DNA from: Ruminococcus sp. UBA5884
GTDB lineage: Bacteria > Bacillota > Clostridia > Oscillospirales > Ruminococcaceae
Direction: 5' to 3'
Assembly: GCA_002431975.1 (NCBI GenBank)
Contig: DJFA01000078.1
Coordinates: 11,851 to 18,209 of the forward strand
DNA: 6,359 bases
Below, piece by piece: positions 1-5,889 of the stretch; position 1 is the stretch's first letter, and each line of letters starts with the position of its first letter. A program made the translations under genes and the position numbers. Under the pieces are notes generated by a model. That model was not told the origin of the DNA. It was given only the letters and a program-made list of their open reading frames with translations, and ran no database searches.

Positions 1-538
1 GATTGCTGTTCATCATAACAGGATTGTTATTTACGGCTGTATCTGCCTGATATATTGGTATATCTGAATCATCATTTCCCCAGAATTCCGCATCTGTCTG
101 CCAGCTTATATTCTGGTCGCTTGCAGATGTGCTTTTCTGTTCAACACTCTGATTTATAAGCATCTGCATGGAAAGAGCAGTATTTTCATCAGTCATTATA
201 CCACAGGTTATATTGTCATAATTTATTCTGCATATCAGTTCACGGCATTTGTCACATGGGATAGTTACCTGACGGTTTTTGAAAGCAATTGTAACAATTC
301 CGATAATTCTGTTTTCGCCTGACATCATCATGGCAGTTATTGCCTCATATTCTGAACAGGTTCTTACAGGCACGCCGTTTTCAAGTCTGCTGCCGCTGAG
401 AGCAGTATAAACATTGCCTCTGTCAGTGAGAATTGCACATACAGAGGTATTTTCCATAGCCTGCGGACTCATTCCCATACTGATAGTTTTTTCAAGTATC
501 TGCATGGCGGTTTCATATAAATTATGTAACTCAGTCAA
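1..538 (-). CDS. Cytidine-deaminase-fold protein, C-terminus cut off by the window edge
   Basis: The visible 179 residues start at a TTG codon (538-536). The frame upstream has no ATG before a TGA stop, and AAAGGA lies 10 nt before the TTG. Residues about 30-115 follow the cytidine deaminase layout: a VCAILTDRGNVYTA strand pair, then TCSEYEA (C61, E63), then IPCDKCRE (C95, C98). C61, C95 and C98 match the three zinc cysteines of tetrameric deaminases, and E63 matches the catalytic proton shuttle. The Asn-x-Glu that binds the nucleoside ribose in classical enzymes is not recognisable; the segment reads ALSGSRLENG. After about residue 118 comes a polar, low-complexity tail rich in Gln, Ser, Asn and Asp, continuing past the edge, whereas normal cytidine deaminases end near 130-140 residues. 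The gene sits 27 bp after the GGDEF gene and is probably cotranscribed with it. A zinc deaminase is likely; the substrate is unknown. An unusual start codon and a missing end limit certainty. Confidence 0.72.
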   Translation of the reverse strand, partial: MTELHNLYETAMQILEKTISMGMSPQAMENTSVCAILTDRGNVYTALSGSRLENGVPVRTCSEYEAITAMMMSGENRIIGIVTIAFKNRQVTIPCDKCRELICRINYDNITCGIMTDENTALSMQMLINQSVEQKSTSASDQNISWQTDAEFWGNDDSDIPIYQADTAVNNNPVMMNSN

Positions 539-565
539 AATAACAGCATCCTTTCATTAAATAGT

Positions 566-1549
566 TTATCTTCTCTGTGTAAACTGCTGCTGGCTGTAGA
601 AACAGGTTCTGTCCTTGCCGTTGGCTTTTGCGTTGAATACCGCAATATCAGTACTTTTAAGGATATCTTCTGAATTTATTCCGTCATTCGGATAAACTGC
701 AACGCCAAAGCTCATTGTAGTCTGGAGTACAACGCCGTTTGCCTGAACAGGTTCGCATACAGCGGCACGGAGTCTTTCAATATAGTTTACTATTGAAGCC
801 TCGCTCATATTTCCCTTTACTATAACAGCAAATTCATCTCCGCCGAGTTTGCCGACAAAGTTTGATTTTCCGCAGAAAAGTTTGAGTCTGTCGGCGTATG
901 TTGTAAGCATTATATCTCCTGTATTATGACCGTATGAATCATTTATCTTCTTGAAATCATCGATATCAAAGAAAATTACTGAGAAAGGAGTGTTTTTATC
1001 CTCTTCAATCATTTCATCCATATGGTCTATAAAGAGCTGTCTGTTTGCAAGACCTGTAAGTACATCGTAATATGCAAGATATGTAAGCTTTTCATCTTTT
1101 TCACGCATAACTCTGTTGGTTTCTGTAAGAGTGCGGTTAGTTTCCATGAGTTCGCCGTTTGCCTTTGAGATTTTAAGTGAATATACATATATTATGGTGA
1201 TTGTTACTACTGAAATTATCGGAACAACAATTCCCGGAACAGCAGCAGTAGAACCGGCAATAATTACTGCGAATACAAGCGTATAAGCGGCATTTATGAG
1301 GTTGAGTATAGTTGAGGCGATATATCCGCCCTTTTTGCAGTAGATTACCAGAAATGATGAGATAAGTACCTGAATCTGAGCAATAACACCGTTAAGGCTT
1401 CCCATAATTCCGGTATTTGATGCAGTTCCTGAAGCAGCAGCCTGTGCATTCATTGCTGATATTCTTGACTGTACCATCATAAGTGCAAGAAACAGTATTA
1501 TTCCGATTATAAGCACAACAATATGCTTTGAACTTTTTTCGTTTTTCAT
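566..1549 (-). CDS. Membrane-anchored GGDEF diguanylate cyclase
   Basis: Predicted to make cyclic di-GMP from two GTP at the inner face of the membrane. I chose the ATG at 1549 (327 aa) because GGAGG (1560-1564) lies 10 nt before it. The in-frame ATG at 1576 has no ribosome binding site and sits in the probable 5' UTR. Four hydrophobic helices are visible (about residues 9-26, 49-70, 77-98 and 104-124), then a heptad-like linker (127-155) rich in Glu/Asn/Arg, then the GGDEF domain (about 156-322). The domain has DVLTGLANR, FDIDDFKKIND with metal ligand D195, YGHNTGD and an intact GGDEF at 236-240, so catalysis is expected. The inhibitory RxxD I-site five residues before GGDEF is replaced by GKSN, so product inhibition by that route is unlikely. 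No named sensor domain is recognised in the N-terminus; the short loop at about 28-48 is Ala/Ser/Thr-rich. It has its own promoter and heads a unit with the deaminase-like gene. Confidence 0.92.
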   Translation of the reverse strand: MKNEKSSKHIVVLIIGIILFLALMMVQSRISAMNAQAAASGTASNTGIMGSLNGVIAQIQVLISSFLVIYCKKGGYIASTILNLINAAYTLVFAVIIAGSTAAVPGIVVPIISVVTITIIYVYSLKISKANGELMETNRTLTETNRVMREKDEKLTYLAYYDVLTGLANRQLFIDHMDEMIEEDKNTPFSVIFFDIDDFKKINDSYGHNTGDIMLTTYADRLKLFCGKSNFVGKLGGDEFAVIVKGNMSEASIVNYIERLRAAVCEPVQANGVVLQTTMSFGVAVYPNDGINSEDILKSTDIAVFNAKANGKDRTCFYSQQQFTQRR

Positions 1550-1590
1550 TGAATTTATTCCTCCGTAATATATCATGATTTACCAGTAAT

Positions 1591-1619
1591 ATTATATTAT
1601 ATCAACATAAAAATGTCAA
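1591..1619 (-). promoter_or_regulatory. Consensus sigma-A promoter of the GGDEF gene
   Basis: On the minus strand TTGACA (1619-1614) is followed after exactly 17 nt by TATAAT (1596-1591), a perfect match to the housekeeping consensus. A second overlapping TATAAT (1601-1596) is too close to the -35 box to be the main one. Transcription should start near 1584, giving a 5' UTR of about 35 nt with the GGAGG ribosome binding site. The promoter lies just beyond the yebC terminator, so the two units appear separately controlled. Confidence 0.85.
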
Positions 1620-1675
1620 TAACCAATGTGTATGTATAATCAAACCATTAACGCAAAAAATATGATGATTTGCCG

Positions 1676-1720
1676 AAAAAAACAAGAGTCCGGCTTTTTG
1701 ATGATATTCATTGCCGGACT
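1676..1720 (-). terminator. Intrinsic terminator after yebC
   Basis: On the minus strand the arms AGTCCGGC (1720-1713) and GCCGGACT (1694-1687) form a perfect 8-bp GC-rich stem with an 18-nt loop. The transcript then reads C, TTG and seven T residues (1682-1676). It begins 9 nt after the yebC stop codon. The loop is long for a terminator, but the stem and T-run are convincing. Confidence 0.82.
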
Positions 1721-1728
1721 TGATTTTA

Positions 1729-2457
1729 TCATTCAGTCATTTCCCAGTTGTGATATACATTCTGTACATCATCATTATCCTCAAGAGCTTCAAGAAGGAG
1801 ATTCATTTTTTTGATATGTTCCTCATCTGTAAGAGTTGTATATGTTGCAGGAATTTGAACAGCTTCCGCTGAAATTACGTTATAACCTTTTGCAGCAAGA
1901 CCTTCTCTTACATTGTGAACATCTGAAGGGGCACATTCTATTTCAATTACATCATCGAGTACTGCAAAGTCGTCAGCACCCATTTCAAAACATTCCTCCA
2001 TGACGGTATCTTCATCAAGACCGGTATTTTCTATGACAACAAGACCTTTTTCAGAAAACATGAATGAAACACAGCCCTGAGTTCCGAGATTTCCGCCGAA
2101 CTTGTCAAAATAGTGTCTTATATCGCCGGCTGTACGGTTTTTATTGTCCGTAAGGCATTCAACGATAACTGCAACACCGTTAGGGCCGTATCCTTCATAT
2201 GTCATATTTTCATAATTGTTCTTGTCGCCGTCACCGGCAGCTTTTTTAATGACTCTTTCAATATTGTCATTAGGAACGTTGTTTGCTTTAGCCTTTGCGA
2301 TAAGGTCACGGAGTTTTGAATTGCTTGCAGGGTCTGCACCGCTTTCCTTTACGCATACAGTAATTTCACGTCCGATTTTAGTAAATATTTTGCCTTTTGC
2401 GGCATCGGTAGCTTCTTTTTTTCTTTTGATATTATTCCATTTTGAATGTCCTGACAT
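1729..2457 (-). CDS. yebC: YebC/TACO1-family translation and regulatory protein
   Basis: A full-length YebC-family protein (242 aa; family members are about 240-250). The N-terminus MSGHSKWNNIKRKKEA is the family signature, followed by KGKIFTKIGREI, a helical domain to about residue 80, and the EGYGPNGVAVIVE and GNLGTQGCVSFMF segments of the two alpha/beta domains. Members were first described as DNA-binding regulators (PmpR in Pseudomonas). More recent work ties bacterial YebC and mitochondrial TACO1 to relief of ribosome stalling at proline-rich stretches; which role applies here cannot be read from sequence. The neighbours are all translation or ribosome genes, which favours a translational role. 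GAGGTGA, 6 nt before the ATG, overlaps the mrnC stop codon, so translation is probably coupled. Co-directional with mrnC after an 11-bp gap, and closed by the terminator at 1676-1720. Confidence 0.96.
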   Translation of the reverse strand: MSGHSKWNNIKRKKEATDAAKGKIFTKIGREITVCVKESGADPASNSKLRDLIAKAKANNVPNDNIERVIKKAAGDGDKNNYENMTYEGYGPNGVAVIVECLTDNKNRTAGDIRHYFDKFGGNLGTQGCVSFMFSEKGLVVIENTGLDEDTVMEECFEMGADDFAVLDDVIEIECAPSDVHNVREGLAAKGYNVISAEAVQIPATYTTLTDEEHIKKMNLLLEALEDNDDVQNVYHNWEMTE

Positions 2458-2468
2458 TCTGATTCACC

Positions 2469-2852
2469 TCAAATTTTGATTTTCCAGATTGTATCAAAAA
2501 GTTCGCTTATTCTCTGATTGTTTCCGGTAAGATGCAGATATCCGAAAAGACATTCCAGAGCAGTTGCACGTCTGTAATCCGCAACACTTGTATGTTTTGG
2601 AACTGTATTTCCGGTAGCATTTCTGCCTCTTTTGAATACAGACAGTTCTTTTTCTGTAAGGAGAGGCAGTATTTCGTTTACAGCTGCTGACTGGAACGAA
2701 GCACATACACGCAGAGTTGACATTTTATGCAGTTCTCCTGTGCTTCTGTTGCTTTCAATAACAAGTCGTTCACGCACAAGCTGTTCATATACTGCATCAC
2801 CGAGATATGCAAGAGTAAGCGGACTGTACTGGGCTGCTTCTTTTTCAGTCAT
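2469..2852 (-). CDS. mrnC: Mini-ribonuclease III (23S rRNA maturation)
   Basis: Mini-III is an RNase III-type nuclease without a double-stranded RNA binding domain. In Bacillus it trims the ends of 23S rRNA from the precursor stem, as a dimer needing a divalent metal. Here 127 aa cover just the catalytic domain. LAYLGDAVYE (residues 14-23) is the RNase III signature with D19 and E23. FKRGRNATGNTVPK (73-86) and DYRRATALECLFGYLHL (92-108, with E100 as the second acidic cluster) match the family's conserved blocks. AAGGTG lies 7 nt before the ATG, supporting this start. The gene sits between obg and yebC; in Bacillus it is located elsewhere (near cysS), so linkage with obg is a lineage trait. 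No strong promoter is evident in the gap upstream, which contains a palindromic element, so it may depend on read-through from obg or on a weak local promoter. Confidence 0.94.
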   Translation of the reverse strand: MTEKEAAQYSPLTLAYLGDAVYEQLVRERLVIESNRSTGELHKMSTLRVCASFQSAAVNEILPLLTEKELSVFKRGRNATGNTVPKHTSVADYRRATALECLFGYLHLTGNNQRISELFDTIWKIKI

Positions 2853-2930
2853 ATTGTCACCTTGTTTCTATAAAGGCAGAAAATGTGTTTATAAAATGTT
2901 GTAATTAGTGCAAATTCGATGAATTATTTC

Positions 2931-3002
2931 TGTAGGGGCGACCATTGGTCGCCCGTTAGATTCATCGGAATTTCAAGCGGGCGATAGGTGGTCGCCCCTA
3001 CA
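2931..3002. repeat. Palindromic GTAGGGGCG element, copy 1
   Basis: A 72-bp imperfect palindrome in the obg-mrnC gap. Its ends are a perfect 13-bp inverted repeat beginning TGTAGGGGCGACC. The inverted pairing then continues with four mismatches, giving 21 of 25 paired positions. The left arm contains its own perfect 19-bp palindrome (GGGCGACCA, one base, TGGTCGCCC; 2936-2954). Copy 2 (5730-5802) has a left arm identical at 26 of 27 positions. The 20 bp just left of the palindrome (2911-2930) also match the corresponding flank of copy 2 at 15 of 20, so the mobile or duplicated unit is probably about 90 bp. It carries no gene and no T-run that would make it a terminator. It resembles a non-autonomous MITE- or REP-like element. 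Confidence 0.85.
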
Positions 3003-3060
3003 AAAATATCCGCCCGTTTGTAAAATATTATCAACGAGTAATGGCGGGAATAAAAGTTTG

Positions 3061-3077
3061 AGCAAACGTAGTTTGCT
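3061..3077 (-). terminator. Small hairpin after obg, possible weak terminator
   Basis: AGCAAAC and GTTTGCT form a perfect 7-bp stem with a 3-nt loop, about 20 bp after the obg stop codon. On the minus strand it is followed by CAAACTTTTATT, a poor T-run. It could partly end the ribosomal transcript before mrnC or protect its 3' end. The stem is GC-poor and the tail weak, so termination is uncertain. Confidence 0.35.
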
Positions 3078-3098
3078 GAATTTATAGTAAACTTAAAA

Positions 3099-4391
<1,293 letters not shown>

Positions 4392-4402
4392 TTATAAAGC
4401 AA

Positions 4403-4427
4403 AATCCCAAGCAATATGCTCGGGATT
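4403..4427 (-). terminator. Hairpin between rpmA and obg, likely partial terminator
   Basis: On the minus strand AATCCCGAGC and GCTTGGGATT pair over 10 bp (one G-U) around a 5-nt loop. The tail is only TTGCTTTAT, so the terminator looks leaky. This would let abundant ribosomal protein transcripts stop while a fraction reads into obg. A smaller AT-rich hairpin (4449-4462) directly follows rpmA. Confidence 0.5.
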
Positions 4428-4467
4428 ACTTTTACTGAAAAAATCTATAGCTTAAAAAAGCTGTTTC

Positions 4468-4749
4468 TTACTGAACAGGGTATACGCTTACCTTTTTACG
4501 GTCACGACCCATGCGTTCAAATTTAACCTTGCCGTTTACTTTTGCAAAAAGTGTATCATCAGAACCGATACCTACACCTTCACCCGGATGGATATGTGTA
4601 CCACGCTGACGAACGAGGATATTTCCAGCAAGAACGAACTGACCGTCTGCTCTCTTTACACCAAGTCTTTTTGATTCTGAATCACGGCCGTTCTTTGTTG
4701 AACTAACACCCTTTTTATGAGCGAAGAACTGCATACTGATTTTAATCAT
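4468..4749 (-). CDS. rpmA: 50S ribosomal protein L27 with cleavable N-terminal extension
   Basis: L27 sits by the peptidyl transferase centre, its N-terminus reaching towards the tRNA ends. The 93-aa product has the Firmicute-type leader MIKISMQFF before [17 protein letters not shown]. In Staphylococcus the protease Prp cuts between the second Phe and Ala of this motif. The same cut here would leave a mature protein starting AHKK, like the E. coli form. The rest ([57 protein letters not shown]) is standard L27. The start is fixed by GGAGGTG, which overlaps the last codons of prp, 9 nt before the ATG; starting at M6 would lose most of the leader. The prp gene lies 6 bp upstream, so substrate and protease are cotranslated. 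Confidence 0.98.
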   Translation of the reverse strand: MIKISMQFFAHKKGVSSTKNGRDSESKRLGVKRADGQFVLAGNILVRQRGTHIHPGEGVGIGSDDTLFAKVNGKVKFERMGRDRKKVSVYPVQ

Positions 4750-4755
4750 TATATA

Positions 4756-5085
4756 TTACACCTCCGTATTGTCGATAATTCTTACAGTGATAAAATCACC
4801 ATATTCCTGTTCTATGAAATCAAGATGGCTGTACAGGGCATTTATTATCCGGTAAGCCGGCGAATCATCAGGAATATTTTTTGTTTTAAGCTCCAGAATA
4901 TTGTTTTCAGCCGAAACTGAAGCATCAATTCTGAAATCATCAGTTATCATATTTGCGGTAAGCATTGCAGCAGATGATACAGAAGCACATACGATATCGC
5001 TTCCCTCATCGCTGTAGCCTGAATGACCGCTTATCCTGAAACCTGAAAATCTGCTGTTTTTGAGAAAAAACTCAGCTTTAATCAT
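4756..5085 (-). CDS. prp: Prp cysteine protease that matures L27
   Basis: Prp (YsxB family) is a small cysteine protease that removes the N-terminal extension of ribosomal protein L27. The 109-aa product has the signature GHSGYSDEGSDIVCASVSS (residues 20-38). H21 and C33 match the catalytic His/Cys pair known from the Staphylococcus enzyme (His22, Cys34). It lies between rplU and rpmA, its standard place in bacteria whose L27 carries the extension, and the downstream L27 has a matching cut site. The ATG is only 3 nt after the rplU stop codon. The sole ribosome binding site candidate, AAGG, lies within the last rplU codons, so expression is probably coupled to rplU and kept lower than that of the ribosomal proteins. 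Confidence 0.95.
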   Translation of the reverse strand: MIKAEFFLKNSRFSGFRISGHSGYSDEGSDIVCASVSSAAMLTANMITDDFRIDASVSAENNILELKTKNIPDDSPAYRIINALYSHLDFIEQEYGDFITVRIIDNTEV

Positions 5086-5088
5086 GGA

Positions 5089-5400
5089 TTAAGCCTTGAT
5101 AGCTTCGATTTTAACCTGAGTATACGGCTGTCTGTGACCCATTTTTCTCTTTTCGCCTTTTTTAGGCTTGTAAGTGAAAACAGTAACCTTCTTTGACTTG
5201 CCGTTCTTTACAACCTTAGCTTCAACAGCTGCACCATCAACATATGGAGCACCTATTTTAAGACCGTTGTCTGAACTTACAGCGATAACTTTATCAAATG
5301 TAACAGCTTCATCAGCTTCAGCGTTAAGCTTTTCGATAAAAACAACATCGCCTTCATTTACCTGATACTGTTTACCGCCTGTTTCAATAATTGCGTACAT
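5089..5400 (-). CDS. rplU: 50S ribosomal protein L21
   Basis: L21 is an early-binding 50S protein that contacts 23S rRNA. The 103-aa product is the normal length. It begins [18 protein letters not shown], a hallmark N-terminus, and carries the basic C-terminal block [25 protein letters not shown] that includes the conserved RNA-binding [12 protein letters not shown] loop. AGGTG 7 nt before the ATG supports the start. It is the first gene of the unit, preceded by a structured leader (5401-5484) and a strong promoter (5491-5520), and is followed after 3 nt by prp. Confidence 0.98.
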   Translation of the reverse strand: MYAIIETGGKQYQVNEGDVVFIEKLNAEADEAVTFDKVIAVSSDNGLKIGAPYVDGAAVEAKVVKNGKSKKVTVFTYKPKKGEKRKMGHRQPYTQVKIEAIKA

Positions 5401-5484
5401 TCTGCGGCACCTGCCTTTTCATAAAAAACTCGCTGTGATTCGGAGGCTTTGAAAAAAACTCTTTACGACCCGACCACATGCGGC
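5401..5484 (-). promoter_or_regulatory. rplU 5' leader, probable L21 leader RNA
   Basis: From the predicted start at about 5484 to the rplU ATG there are 84 untranslated nt, about the size and place of the Firmicute L21-leader RNA family, thought to be an autoregulatory binding site for L21. Visible features are a GC-rich 5' end (GCCGCATGTGGTCGGGTCG), a T-run after AAAGAG, GCCT and AGGC segments that can pair across the middle, and a GGCAGGTGCC stretch in which the ribosome binding site can be held in a small hairpin. GCCGCA occurs at both the 5' end and just before the start codon. The family match is from position and general features only, not from a covariance model. Confidence 0.58.
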
Positions 5485-5490
5485 AATATT

Positions 5491-5520
5491 ATTTTAGCAT
5501 ACAAGCCCTCATTTTGTCAA
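5491..5520 (-). promoter_or_regulatory. Promoter of the rplU-prp-rpmA-obg unit
   Basis: On the minus strand TTGACA (5520-5515) is followed after 18 nt by TAAAAT (5496-5491), with TGC just before it giving an extended -10. An A/T-rich stretch upstream of the -35 (about 5521-5545) could act as an UP element, as is common for ribosomal protein promoters. Start expected near G5484. Confidence 0.82.
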
Positions 5521-5582
5521 GTATTTTTACAAAAAAATTATTGCTGACGGATTGTTCCCTTATATGCGTTTTTTGTGCAATT

Positions 5583-5604
5583 TTGTTATTGAATTGTTAT
5601 TGAA
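5583..5604. repeat. Perfect 11-bp tandem repeat over the moxR -35 box
   Basis: TTGTTATTGAA occurs twice head to tail (5583-5593 and 5594-5604). The second copy supplies most of the -35 hexamer TTGAAT of the plus-strand promoter, and the first contains the same TTGAAT 11 bp (about one helical turn) upstream. It may be a chance duplication in AT-rich DNA or a pair of regulator sites. Confidence 0.6.
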
Positions 5605-5628
5605 TTTACGGTTTTGTAATGATATAAT
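5600..5628 (+). promoter_or_regulatory. Promoter of moxR
   Basis: TTGAAT (5600-5605), 17-nt spacer, TATAAT (5623-5628), with TGA immediately before the -10 box giving an extended -10. Start expected near G5635. The next start codon with a ribosome binding site is moxR at 5890, so the leader is about 255 nt. The promoter diverges from the rplU promoter about 80 bp away. Confidence 0.8.
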
Positions 5629-5640
5629 AATATAGGTATC

Positions 5641-5700
5641 GCAGATTCGGCTTTTTTAACAAGGATAAATCTGCATGAGTCCGCATAAGTCCGGATTCAT
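5641..5700 (+). promoter_or_regulatory. Two adjacent hairpins in the moxR leader
   Basis: GCAGATT (5641-5647) pairs with AATCTGC (5668-5674) around a 20-nt loop. Immediately after, ATGAGTCCG (5675-5683) pairs with CGGATTCAT (5692-5700) over 9 bp (one G-U) with an 8-nt loop. The 3' arm of the second hairpin could instead pair weakly with AATTCGACGGA (5712-5722), directly ahead of six T residues (5723-5728), an arrangement reminiscent of attenuation. No known riboswitch is recognised. Confidence 0.45.
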
Positions 5701-5729
5701 AAATAAACGCCAATTCGACGGATTTTTTA

Positions 5730-5802
5730 TGTAGGGGCGACTATTGGTCGCCCGTTCAAAATTCCAGTAAACTGCAACGGGCGACCAATGGTCGCCCCTA
5801 CA
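5730..5802. repeat. Palindromic GTAGGGGCG element, copy 2
   Basis: A 73-bp near-perfect palindrome: 27-bp arms (5730-5756 and 5776-5802) differing at one position, around a 19-nt centre. The right arm also contains an internal 19-bp palindrome of GGGCGACCA and TGGTCGCCC. It shares its left arm and a 20-bp left flank with copy 1 at 2931-3002. It lies between the moxR promoter and the moxR start codon, so the mRNA would carry a very stable hairpin ending about 70 nt before the ribosome binding site. It has no coding content; peptides read through it are artefacts. Confidence 0.88.
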
Positions 5803-5889
5803 AAATGTATGGAAAATCTTGTGCTTTCAATCGTAAAATTTCGTCGTCGGATTTGTGTTAAATAAATATATAAAAAGGACGTGCAGGAA

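Noticed and set aside
1550..1576. ATG at 1576 as the start of the GGDEF protein
   Set aside because: It lies only about 8 nt from the predicted transcript start, has no ribosome binding site, and the nine extra residues are encoded by the GGAGG ribosome binding site region of the ATG at 1549.
1626..1814. Plus-strand ORF across the yebC terminator
   Set aside because: It overlaps the yebC 3' end and terminator on the opposite strand, and its composition does not look like a protein.
2872..2912. Weak promoter for mrnC on the minus strand (TTGCAC with TATAAA or TAAACA)
   Set aside because: Spacers are 14 or 16 nt with poor hexamers. It may have some activity, but the sequence does not support a firm call.
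2932..3001. Palindrome copy 1 as an intrinsic terminator for obg
   Set aside because: On the minus strand it is followed by GAAATAATTC, not a T-run, and its likeness to copy 2, which sits in a different context, marks it as a dispersed repeat.
5384..5422. Small ORF starting at 5422 that overlaps the rplU start out of frame
   Set aside because: It is 12 codons long with no clear ribosome binding site, inside the structured leader. More likely chance.
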